Shown piece after piece: positions 25,995 to 34,161 of a stretch of DNA of 64,000 nucleotides. Below the pieces are notes generated by a model, which saw nothing but the letters and a program-made list of their open reading frames with translations, was not told the DNA's origin and ran no database searches. A program made the position numbers and the translations under genes. The DNA comes from Persicirhabdus sediminis (lineage in GTDB: Bacteria; Verrucomicrobiota; Verrucomicrobiia; Verrucomicrobiales; Akkermansiaceae). Location of the stretch: NCBI RefSeq assembly GCF_016595495.1, contig NZ_JAENIM010000032.1, forward strand, positions 1-64,000, given 5' to 3'. Every line of letters begins with the position of its first letter. The first letter of the stretch is position 1.

Positions 25995-27284
25995 ATGAAG
26001 GTGCTTTCATATAAGGACTCAGAATATACGTCATTTGTGGCGACTCTAGACCGCCGTGCCATCCCGGAAAAAGGCGTCGAAGATCTCGTCAGCGATATCA
26101 TTGCTAACGTTAAGGAAAACGGCAACCAAGCCGTCTACGAGTATACGAAAAAGTTCGACCACCTGCACCTGACTGATGAATCACTTTTTGTCTCCGCTGA
26201 CGAGCTGGCTGAAGCCGCCGCCAGCGTCGATGACGATGTCAAAGCCGCGATTGAAGCATCACGCCAGAACATCCACGATTTTTCCCGCCGCAGTTTTAGA
26301 CAAAACTGGAGCGCCGAGAATGCTCAAGGAGTGACCTTTGGCGAACGATTCACGCCATACGACCGCATTGCCGCCTACGTTCCAGGCGGTAAAGCACCAC
26401 TGGTTTCCTCCGCGCTGATGACAGCCGCCTTTGCTCAAGCAGCTGGCGTGAAAGAAATCATCGCCGCCACACCAGCTGGCGCCGACGGTAAAGTCAACCC
26501 AGCACTGCTCTATGCGCTGCAGCAATCTGGCGCTACCGAGATCATCAAAGTGGGCGGCGCGCAGGCGATTGCCGCGCTAGCTCTGGGAACCCAAACGGTG
26601 CGCCCAGTGGAAAAAATCTTCGGCCCAGGCAACAGCTTTGTGGTGGAAGCCAAGCGCCAGCTCGTTGGCGCGGTTTCTATCGACCTTCTGCCTGGACCTA
26701 GTGAAGTGCTCATCATTGCTGACGACTCAGCCGTGCCTGAGTTCATCGCCGCTGACATGCTTGCGCAAGCCGAACACGGCGGCGACAGCATCGTTGGATT
26801 TGTCACTACTTCTGATACCTTGATTGCCAAAGTAGATGCCGCCATTCAAGACCAGCTGAAATCACTCAGCCGCGCCAACTACATGCAAACCGTGCTCGAT
26901 AACAGCACCTTCTGCCTACAGGCCAAGGACCTCGATGAAGCCATGGAAATCTGCAACGCATTCGCGCCAGAGCACCTTTCTCTCATTGTAGAAAATGAAG
27001 ATAGCTGGCTGGAAAAAGTGAAAACTGCTGGTGCCATCTACGTTGGCAACATGGCTGCTGTGGCTGTCGGCGATTTCCTCGCTGGACCATCACACACACT
27101 GCCAACTGGCGGATCAGGCAAATCATTCTCCGGCATCCGCGCCGACCAATTCCAGCGCCGCACATCCATCGTCAGAATGGACCAAGCTGCAGTGAAAAAA
27201 TCCGTCGATCACGTCGAGACATTTGCTCGCGTAGAAGGGCTCGACGCCCACGGCCAGTCCGTGCGTCTGCGCGCCGACGCTTAA
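25995..27284 (+). CDS. hisD: Histidinol dehydrogenase
   Basis: HisD oxidises L-histidinol to L-histidine in two NAD-dependent steps. The protein has 429 residues, full length. The blocks ERFTPYDRIAAYVPGGKAPLVSS, VGGAQAIAALALGT, KIFGPGNSFVVEAKRQL, AQAEHGGDS (zinc ligands) and AGPSHTLPTGGSGKSFSGI (active site) are all present. No other his genes are adjacent. Confidence 0.97.
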   Translation: MKVLSYKDSEYTSFVATLDRRAIPEKGVEDLVSDIIANVKENGNQAVYEYTKKFDHLHLTDESLFVSADELAEAAASVDDDVKAAIEASRQNIHDFSRRSFRQNWSAENAQGVTFGERFTPYDRIAAYVPGGKAPLVSSALMTAAFAQAAGVKEIIAATPAGADGKVNPALLYALQQSGATEIIKVGGAQAIAALALGTQTVRPVEKIFGPGNSFVVEAKRQLVGAVSIDLLPGPSEVLIIADDSAVPEFIAADMLAQAEHGGDSIVGFVTTSDTLIAKVDAAIQDQLKSLSRANYMQTVLDNSTFCLQAKDLDEAMEICNAFAPEHLSLIVENEDSWLEKVKTAGAIYVGNMAAVAVGDFLAGPSHTLPTGGSGKSFSGIRADQFQRRTSIVRMDQAAVKKSVDHVETFARVEGLDAHGQSVRLRADA

Positions 27285-27435
27285 CAGACTTTTCGTCTGC
27301 AGAGTGAGGGTGAAGGTTGAGTTCTATTTAGCTAAAACTCTAAATTAGCTAAACTCTCACTCCTCCCCCCTCCCTGACGCGCTTGCTGTTTTCTGAAAAC
27401 GGCACACTAATAGCTGAAAAACTACCTTTCCCACC

Positions 27436-28077
27436 ATGACCATTCTCATCACCGCAGGGCCAACCGTCGAAGCCATTGATCCAGTGCGCTACCTCACCAA
27501 CCGCTCGTCGGGGAAAATGGGATACGCGCTGGCGGAAGCAGCAGCCACCATGGGCCACCGAGTGATTTTGGTCAGTGGCCCAACCCAGCTGGATGTGCCA
27601 GACGGTGTCGACTTCATCCCCGTGGAGAGCGCCGACGATATGTATGAGGCGGTCGCCAACTGGATCAAAAAAGCTGACATTGCTATCATGGCAGCTGCAG
27701 TGGCTGATTATAAAATGGCCCAAGTCGCCGAGCAGAAAATCAAAAAATCTGCAGATCAAGACACTCTCACCCTCCAGCTGGTAAAAACTCGCGACATCCT
27801 TGGATCAGCTCGCCAGCAGATGAACTTCACCGGCACATTGATAGGTTTTGCCGCTGAAACTGAGAAGCTTATCACAAACGCTCGCAACAAACTTCAGCGG
27901 AAAAACTGCGACCTCATCGTCGCTAATGATGTAAGTAGAGCTGATATCGGCTTCCATGCAGATGACAACGAAATCGTGCTCGTCAGCGAGCAAGGCGAAG
28001 AACCACTCGCCAAAGCCAGCAAAGAGCACCTCGCTCACGTCATTTTGGAAAAAGCCATCCAGCTGGCCACCAAGTAA
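27436..28077 (+). CDS. coaB: Stand-alone phosphopantothenate-cysteine ligase (CoaB domain)
   Basis: This 213-residue protein covers only the CoaB half of the usual CoaBC fusion. Signatures are ILITAGPTVEAIDPVRYLTNRSSGKMGYALAEAA, SGPTQL, AAAVADYK, KIKK and GFAAETEKL, with the nucleotide-binding NRSSGKMG near residue 22-29. CoaB joins cysteine to phosphopantothenate on the coenzyme A pathway. The decarboxylase (CoaC) must be encoded elsewhere or be a separate gene. The gene is 151 bp after hisD and probably has its own promoter. Confidence 0.9.
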   Translation: MTILITAGPTVEAIDPVRYLTNRSSGKMGYALAEAAATMGHRVILVSGPTQLDVPDGVDFIPVESADDMYEAVANWIKKADIAIMAAAVADYKMAQVAEQKIKKSADQDTLTLQLVKTRDILGSARQQMNFTGTLIGFAAETEKLITNARNKLQRKNCDLIVANDVSRADIGFHADDNEIVLVSEQGEEPLAKASKEHLAHVILEKAIQLATK

Positions 28078-28346
28078 TCTGTTAGCGTGCAATTTCCCCA
28101 GCGCACATCAAACGCCTGATTGCTAACTTTTCATCCTGATACCCCCTATCTAAATGACTCATTAGACTAACACGCAACCCGTTCGCTGTTAGCTAAATAT
28201 AACAAGCGCAGTCACGTGACGGGCAACTAAATCGTTAATTTTGTCGATTTTCATAGCGACCATCTGACGACTCGAAAGCTCACACAAACATCTGTCACAC
28301 AGGACAATTTTGACTCCTGTCACTCACCGATAATACTGCCGCGGTT

Positions 28347-29456
28347 ATGAAAAAAACCACATTGTTATCAATGCTATACGGCGCCAGTATCATCGGCGCA
28401 AGTGCAGCGAACCTCTCGCTGGACTTATCCGACGGAAATTCTATCGACTGGCACGATGCTAGTTGGCTCAACGACGGCAACTCAGCAGGTTGGTCAGATA
28501 ACTCCGACGCGACCATCACTAATTCAGCAGGAGCAACAACTAGGCTCAGCTTCAGCCAAGATGTGACCGTCAACAACTTACATTTCGATAAGATAGGCGA
28601 CACCAAGCAGGTCCATGCATTTACCGGAAGTAACGGCGCGACTTTCACGGTAAACGGTGAACTAACAAGCAATCTAGGTGATAAAATCGCCTTTAACGGT
28701 ATAGGAACCCAGCTAGGCGGCAGCGGCACCATCTCAGGAGCTGAAGTCCACCTAAACAATAACACCATGCTCGCTAGCAATAGCAACCTGACTGTGGCAG
28801 CTGGTGGCATCCTGAGAATCGCTCAATCGGCTAAATTCAACGGCGCAGCGCTTGGTCTCAACGGCGGCACATTGAAAATCAGCAGCACGCTCGCTTCTGA
28901 CTCATTAAGCGCTCTGCGCGGCAATGGCAACATCGAGCTAGACGGTGGAACTGGCTCCAATACCGTGATCACCATGTCACTCAATATCGGCGCGAATGCT
29001 GATGGCTCAGGCGTTGGCCGCATGTATGTTGATAACAAAAATACAGGTCCAGGTAATGCAGGTCGTTATACCTTCCAGCTAGCTGGCGTGAATGAATTCG
29101 ACCTCACTAAGATTGGCGATACGCTTGATAGTGACCAATTCATCGGCACAGATGACGCATCATTCACCCTTGTTTACGGCGGTGAACTGCTGCTCAAAAT
29201 CAACGAAGATATCGCAGGCACTGACCTTGAGCTGGGTGACACCTTCAAACTCTTCGATGTAGCGAACTCATCAGGTGATTTCGACAGCATCAACGATGGT
29301 GGCTACCTCGCCAGCATCAATGAAAACTGGGGGTGGGAATTTGACCCTACTACAGGTGAACTCAAAGTGATTGAAATCCCAGAACCAAGCTCAGCAGCAC
29401 TGCTTGGTCTAGCAGGTGTGGCCATGATCATGCGCCGTAGAAATACCCGCGCCTAA
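28347..29456 (+). CDS. PEP-CTERM-sorted secreted protein
   Basis: This 369-residue protein has a signal peptide ending near ASAANL. A beta-rich, low-Cys body contains autotransporter-like strand repeats (ATFTVNGELTSNLGDKIAF, GTISGAEVHLNNNTMLAS). It ends IPEPSSAALLGLAGVAMIMRRRN, that is, a PEP motif, hydrophobic helix and Arg-rich tail, recognised and cleaved by an exosortase. It shares the IGANADGSG block with the second PEP-CTERM protein at 46.2 kb. It is likely surface- or matrix-attached; ligand unknown. A strong terminator follows. Confidence 0.88.
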   Translation: MKKTTLLSMLYGASIIGASAANLSLDLSDGNSIDWHDASWLNDGNSAGWSDNSDATITNSAGATTRLSFSQDVTVNNLHFDKIGDTKQVHAFTGSNGATFTVNGELTSNLGDKIAFNGIGTQLGGSGTISGAEVHLNNNTMLASNSNLTVAAGGILRIAQSAKFNGAALGLNGGTLKISSTLASDSLSALRGNGNIELDGGTGSNTVITMSLNIGANADGSGVGRMYVDNKNTGPGNAGRYTFQLAGVNEFDLTKIGDTLDSDQFIGTDDASFTLVYGGELLLKINEDIAGTDLELGDTFKLFDVANSSGDFDSINDGGYLASINENWGWEFDPTTGELKVIEIPEPSSAALLGLAGVAMIMRRRNTRA

Positions 29457-29482
29457 TCACACAGTAGGATAATTCATAGTAA

Positions 29483-29520
29483 ACTCTGAGCTGGAAATTT
29501 CCGGCTCAGAGTATTTTTTT
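29483..29520 (+). terminator. Terminator after the PEP-CTERM gene
   Basis: ACTCTGAGC...GCTCAGAGT stem, then ATTTTTTT. Confidence 0.9.
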
Positions 29521-29576
29521 ACCCAGCTGGAAACGCCACAAATTCCGCTGGGTCATCCGGCTAGCTCGCCAGCCAA

Positions 29577-30935
29577 TCAGCTGGCCAAGATCTCAGCTTT
29601 CAGGCATTCAAATACCTGCTCGGCTGACTGCACATTCACGCCAGCTGATTGGCTGATGTACACAGGTTGTTCGTCGGCATCGACATTATCGCGGCCGTGC
29701 GACCCTTTCACTAAAGTGGCATCCAGCGGGATCACATCTAGCAACCCACGGAAACCAAGTTTCTTTTTGATCAAGAACTTGGCAATTTTCCCCAGCGGAA
29801 ATTTCAGCTCTGGGTCGATGAATAACTCAACTGGATCATAGCCAGGTTTGCGGTGAATATCGATGCAGCGGGCAAAATCTGGAGCCACCGCGTCATCCAG
29901 CCAGTAGTAGTAGGCAAACCAAGCATTGCCCTCAGCCACAGCTATCAAATCACCAGCTCGCGAGTCGCCGCCAAAAGCATCTTGCTGGCTGCGCACTTCT
30001 TCCACACCAGCTGTCGATTCTAGCAGCTGAATAACTTCATCGCGCAGACTTTCATCATTGAGGTAAATGTGCGCCACTTGGTGGTCAGCAATGGCAAATA
30101 CCTTGCTGGCTCCGCAGTCCATGAGCTCGCGACCAAGTTCATTTTTGATGGTGATCCAGCCTTTTTCGCGGAACAGACGGTTCAGATAAACTGGCTGGTC
30201 GACCTTGGAAATCCCGTACTCAGAGAGGATGACCACCTTGATGTCGCGCGCTTGATAGAAATCAATCAGCTCGCCAACCACGTGGTCAATCTGCTCCAGC
30301 TCAGCTGGGATTTCTGCGGCGCCGGGGCCAAATTTCTGCAGGCAATAATCGAGATGCGGCAGGTAAACGAGATTCAAACTTGGCTGGTGTTTTTCCTCCA
30401 CCCACATGGCTGATTTGGCAATCCACTGCGAGCTCGGGATGTCCGCCTTTGGCCCCCAGAAAGTAGGAAATGGAAACTCACCCAAGTCCGCTTTGACCTG
30501 CTCGCGCATGTCCATTGGCTGGGTGTAAACGTCAAAAAATTTGCGCCCGTCAGCTGGATACATTGGCCGCGGCGTCACACTCCAGTCAGCACTAGAATAC
30601 ATGTTGTACCACCAGAACATCTTCGCGCAGGTGAAGTCTGGGTGGTCAGCGCGCAGGCTTTCCCAGAGTTTTTCACCACGTACCAGATGGTTGCTTTGCT
30701 TCCAAAATTTGTGTTCCGCATCGACGCGATCGTACCAACCATTGGCAACAATGCCGTGCTCAGCTGGGCTCAAGCCGGTAAGGTAAGTCGACTGCGCGGT
30801 GCAAGTAACCGCAGGAAAGGCAGGTTTGAATGACGATAGCTGACCAGCGTCGGCAAATGCCTGGATATTTGGGGTATGATTTCCAATCAGGCTGCGGGTC
30901 AATCCGACCACATTGAGAACGGCTAAGCGCTGCAT
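29577..30935 (-). CDS. Alkaline-phosphatase-fold (nucleotide pyrophosphatase/PDE family) protein, EboF-like
   Basis: The protein is about 452 residues from the ATG at 30935 (MQRLAVLNVVGLTRSLIG). This start leaves 23 bp after the upstream gene; the longer frame would overlap it. The phosphatase core shows TPNIQAFADAG, FPAVTCTAQSTYLTGLSPAEHG (Thr nucleophile region), LPHLDYCLQKFGP, VVILSEYGIS, ADHQVAHIYL and KGSHGRD, matching the metal-binding Asp/His set. Its position directly after an AroB-like protein mirrors the eboD-eboF order of ebo clusters. In cyanobacteria and eustigmatophytes these clusters take part in making or exporting an unidentified or scytonemin-type metabolite. Confidence 0.85.
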   Translation of the reverse strand: MQRLAVLNVVGLTRSLIGNHTPNIQAFADAGQLSSFKPAFPAVTCTAQSTYLTGLSPAEHGIVANGWYDRVDAEHKFWKQSNHLVRGEKLWESLRADHPDFTCAKMFWWYNMYSSADWSVTPRPMYPADGRKFFDVYTQPMDMREQVKADLGEFPFPTFWGPKADIPSSQWIAKSAMWVEEKHQPSLNLVYLPHLDYCLQKFGPGAAEIPAELEQIDHVVGELIDFYQARDIKVVILSEYGISKVDQPVYLNRLFREKGWITIKNELGRELMDCGASKVFAIADHQVAHIYLNDESLRDEVIQLLESTAGVEEVRSQQDAFGGDSRAGDLIAVAEGNAWFAYYYWLDDAVAPDFARCIDIHRKPGYDPVELFIDPELKFPLGKIAKFLIKKKLGFRGLLDVIPLDATLVKGSHGRDNVDADEQPVYISQSAGVNVQSAEQVFECLKAEILAS

Positions 30936-30958
30936 AATTCGGTTGTATCTATGAGCAA

Positions 30959-32128
30959 TTATTTCTCCAGCTCGAGCTCGCCAAGTTCCAGCAATCGTAG
31001 GTAATCGATGCATTCATCCAGCAACTCGTGATCCATCGCATGTGCGTCGCCTCCACGACCGACTTCTTGCAGCAGCAACACGGTCAGCTCACCACCCAAA
31101 TGTTCGCGAAATTCATTAAGACCTGCGTACAATTTTCGTGTTCCGTCGGCTAATTTCTCATCCAGACCGTCATGCCAGCGAGGTAAACGTAAGTTTTTCA
31201 GCACATCGAGCACGCGCATGGCCGATTTTTTATCCAGCCAGCCGCATTTCCATGAATATAATGTGTCTAATGCCACGCCAATGCTCACGGCATCAGCATG
31301 TGTGAGGGCAAATTCTGTCATTTGCTCCAGTTTGTGAGCCGCCCAGTGGCCATAATCGAGTGGTCGGCTATTGCCGTTTTCGAATGGATCGCCACCATAA
31401 GCAATATGTGCTGCATGCAACATGGCAGATCGCTCAACCGCTTCTTCCACCGCGTGCGGTTTTAGCTTCGCCAGCAGCTGTGCATTATCTTCCAGCCAGT
31501 CGAAAAAATCGCCATCTTTCACCAGAGCCACCTTCACAGCTTCCACCAAACCAGCGCGAAAATCGTGTTCTGGCTGGGAAAAGAGGAAGGCAAAATCATT
31601 CACCACCGCATAAGGAACACTAAATGCCCCTAAGAAATTCTTTTTGCCATAGGCATTGATACCATTTTTCACCCCTACCCCGCTATCGTCTTGCGACAAT
31701 GTGGTGGTGGGAAACCTGACCAATCGCAGACCGCGATGGCAAGTAGCCGCAGCAAAACCAATCACATCCAGCAGCGCGCCGCCGCCGATGCAAAAGACGT
31801 AGGAATGGCGGTCGATGCCAGCATTCTCCATTTTATCCCACGCCAGCTGTAATGTATTGGCATCGCGCTTACACCCTTCGCCGCCGTCAATCAGGACGGT
31901 TTCAGTGAAACGGAACCCTTGCAGACGCTTACAGCGATCGTGGATCTGGCTTTCCAACTCGGGAAAAGCAGCCGCTACCGCACGGTCGAGAAAAACCAAG
32001 ATCTTCGCATTACCATTGGTTTCCAGCAATCCATCGAGCAAGCGATTACTGCCGGCAAATGCGTCGCGCGTAAATCGCACCCGGTGTTTTAAGTTCAGCC
32101 GAATCTCAAAATCTTTTCCCGAATTCAT
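30959..32128 (-). CDS. 3-dehydroquinate-synthase-like enzyme, EboD-like
   Basis: This 389-residue protein is of the AroB/sugar-phosphate cyclase superfamily: KILVFLDRAVAAAF, VLIDGGEGCKRD, YVFCIGGGALLDVIGFAAATCHRG, RFPTTTLSQDDSGVGVKNGIN, GKKNFLGAF and RAGLVEAVKVALV, with the metal His in GHWAAHKLE. The sequence departs from housekeeping AroB, and its partner is the alkaline-phosphatase-fold gene 23 bp downstream. It is therefore read as EboD-like or another specialised cyclase rather than the shikimate enzyme. EboA, EboB, EboC and EboE homologues are not adjacent. Confidence 0.82.
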   Translation of the reverse strand: MNSGKDFEIRLNLKHRVRFTRDAFAGSNRLLDGLLETNGNAKILVFLDRAVAAAFPELESQIHDRCKRLQGFRFTETVLIDGGEGCKRDANTLQLAWDKMENAGIDRHSYVFCIGGGALLDVIGFAAATCHRGLRLVRFPTTTLSQDDSGVGVKNGINAYGKKNFLGAFSVPYAVVNDFAFLFSQPEHDFRAGLVEAVKVALVKDGDFFDWLEDNAQLLAKLKPHAVEEAVERSAMLHAAHIAYGGDPFENGNSRPLDYGHWAAHKLEQMTEFALTHADAVSIGVALDTLYSWKCGWLDKKSAMRVLDVLKNLRLPRWHDGLDEKLADGTRKLYAGLNEFREHLGGELTVLLLQEVGRGGDAHAMDHELLDECIDYLRLLELGELELEK

Positions 32129-32298
32129 AAATCAGTTTTCGTAATAGTGTGCTCAAGTCTTCCTCTATGAGGATTAATTGCGAACTTCGTTGCTTATAGT
32201 ATATCCCATGATCGCGCGCAATCATCGAGTCACTAAAGCAAAAATCCGCAACTGGCGATGAGCCATTGCGGAGTGATTGAGAGGTTTTCTGGCTTACG

Positions 32299-32333
32299 AA
32301 AAAAACAGCGAACCGTAATAAAACGATTCGCTG
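32299..32333 (-). terminator. Terminator of rpsM-rpsK-rpsD
   Basis: On the minus strand CAGCGAA.CG...CG.TTCGCTG is followed by seven T. It ends the operon directly after rpsD, so rpoA and rplQ are not in this transcript. Confidence 0.9.
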
Positions 32334-32362
32334 CTCCCGTAAACTTAGATATCGCAGAGCGA

Positions 32363-32974
32363 TTAACGTGAGTAAAGCTCAACAACGAGCTGCACGTTCA
32401 CCTGTGCATCCATGTCCTCAGGCTCAGGCATGCGAGCGATGTGGCCTTTCATGGTTGCGCGGTCCAGAGTCAACCAGTCCTTAAGTGGAACTGCTTGAGT
32501 CAGGTCGAGGAAACGAAGTCCGAGCTGCTGAGAAGATGCCTTCTCGCGTACAGTGATCACATCACCTGGCTTACAGTGGTAAGATGGGATGTCCACTTTC
32601 TGACCGTTAACCTGGACGTGGCCATGGTTTACGATCTGACGTGCTGCTGAACGTGTATTGCCGATTCCGAGACGGTAGCAAACGTTGTCGAGACGAAGCT
32701 CGAGAAGCTGAAGAAGTACGTCACCGGTAATACCGCGACGGCGCTGTGCTTCAGCAAAGTAGAGACGGAACTGCTTTTCAAGAACACCGTACTGGAAACG
32801 AAGCTTCTGCTTCTCACCAAGTGCTACTGAGTAATCGGACTTCTTGCGACGACCAGCGCGAACACCGTGCTGACCAGGAGGGAAGTTACGACGCTCAAGC
32901 GCCTTTGATGGGCCAAACAATGCCACACCAAAGCGACGGTTGATTCTGTCTTTAGGGCCTGTATAACGTGCCAT
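32363..32974 (-). CDS. rpsD: 30S ribosomal protein S4
   Basis: This 203-residue protein begins MARYTGPKDRINRRFGVALFG. It has no zinc-binding Cys in the N-terminal region. The S4 RNA-binding domain shows LELRLDNVCYRLGIGNTRSAARQIVNHGHVQVNG. It is the last gene of the rpsM-rpsK-rpsD operon. In many bacteria S4 represses this operon, so an S4-binding leader upstream of rpsM is possible, but none can be confirmed by eye. Confidence 0.97.
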   Translation of the reverse strand: MARYTGPKDRINRRFGVALFGPSKALERRNFPPGQHGVRAGRRKKSDYSVALGEKQKLRFQYGVLEKQFRLYFAEAQRRRGITGDVLLQLLELRLDNVCYRLGIGNTRSAARQIVNHGHVQVNGQKVDIPSYHCKPGDVITVREKASSQQLGLRFLDLTQAVPLKDWLTLDRATMKGHIARMPEPEDMDAQVNVQLVVELYSR

Positions 32975-33006
32975 AAGTAAAGTTAGTTAAATAGTTTCGA
33001 TTAGGA

Positions 33007-33567
33007 TTAGACGCGACGCGCTTTCTTAGGACGGCAGCCGTTGTGAGGAATCGCTGTCACATCTTGGATAGATGTGATTTCGATACCAAGACCTTGTACG
33101 GCACGAACAGCAGACTCACGACCGGAACCAGGTCCCTTAACGCGAACAGCTGCTTCTTTCAAACCGTGACCCATTGCCTGACGGCATGCGTCTTGTGCGA
33201 CGATTTGGCCAGCGTATGCAGTGCTCTTACGAGAACCTCTAAAGCCCATTTTACCGGAGCTAGACCAACCGATGGCATTGCCAAGGGCGTCAGTAACGCT
33301 AACGAGAGTATTGTTGAAAGTAGATTGAATATGAACGATACCTGTGCGGACGTTCTTATTACCTTTGGCTTTGTAAACCTTAACTTTTTCCTCTTCGCCA
33401 CCAGCGATTTCAGCAAAGATGTCTTTGCGTTCTTCTTTCTTTGGGGCGGCTTCCTGTGGGGCGGCTTGTTCAGCTGGCGCCTCAGTGGCAGGAGCTTCAG
33501 CAGCAACAGGAGTCTCTTCTACTGCCGGGGCAGCTTCTTCTGTTTTGTTGATTTCTTCTTCAGACAT
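33007..33567 (-). CDS. rpsK: 30S ribosomal protein S11 with acidic N-terminal extension
   Basis: This 186-residue protein is about 55 residues longer than the usual 129. The conserved S11 core starts near residue 68 ([24 protein letters not shown]) and runs to [14 protein letters not shown]. The first 60 residues are rich in Ala, Glu and Pro ([20 protein letters not shown]) and probably disordered. The ATG at 33567 lies just 18 bp after rpsM, and no ATG occurs between the extension and the core. The extension therefore seems genuine rather than a mis-called start. Confidence 0.95.
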   Translation of the reverse strand: MSEEEINKTEEAAPAVEETPVAAEAPATEAPAEQAAPQEAAPKKEERKDIFAEIAGGEEEKVKVYKAKGNKNVRTGIVHIQSTFNNTLVSVTDALGNAIGWSSSGKMGFRGSRKSTAYAGQIVAQDACRQAMGHGLKEAAVRVKGPGSGRESAVRAVQGLGIEITSIQDVTAIPHNGCRPKKARRV

Positions 33568-33585
33568 GATGAGAAAAGTTAATGA

Positions 33586-33960
33586 TTACTTCTTAGCTAC
33601 TACGCCTTGAGTTCTCTTCTTACCCTTACGAGTACGAGCGTTTGTGCGAGTGCGCTGACCGCGGACTGGAAGTCCACGACGGTGGCGCATTCCGCGGTTA
33701 CAGTTAATTTGCTGAAGGCGTTTCATGAAGGTCTGCTTCTCACGACGGAGATCACCTTCAATGATGATGCCCTCAGAAGTGATCACTTGTGCGATCTTCA
33801 CCAATTGCTCTTCAGAAAGCTCACCAGTACGGATGTCTGCATCCACACCAGCTTGCTCAAGAATGCGCTTAGCCGTTGAACGGCCTACGCCATAGATGTA
33901 AGGAAGAGAAGCTTCGATGCGCTTCTCGTTCGGGATTTCTATACCGAAAATACGTGCCAT
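33586..33960 (-). CDS. rpsM: 30S ribosomal protein S13
   Basis: This 124-residue protein starts from the ATG at 33960 ([26 protein letters not shown]). The frame is open further upstream to 34053, but that part has no S13 similarity. Helix-two-turn-helix blocks and the Arg/Lys-rich tail [20 protein letters not shown] are intact. It is the first gene of the operon rpsM-rpsK-rpsD. The usual preceding rpmJ is not visible. Confidence 0.96.
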   Translation of the reverse strand: MARIFGIEIPNEKRIEASLPYIYGVGRSTAKRILEQAGVDADIRTGELSEEQLVKIAQVITSEGIIIEGDLRREKQTFMKRLQQINCNRGMRHRRGLPVRGQRTRTNARTRKGKKRTQGVVAKK

Positions 33961-34161
33961 GATACCTATAATTTTACGAGATACTCCGATACACTCCAAC
34001 CAGTTGGGTGTATTGCGGGGCGCTTCATTTAGCAGACTCCCGCTATCTGGCAAGCCAGAATTGTGATTTTTTCATAAAAAAAATTCCCTCACTTTGAGTT
34101 TACGCAAGTTTTATTTGGCACTTGATCGCATTGTTCTCATTCAGTTACACAGCCATCACAC

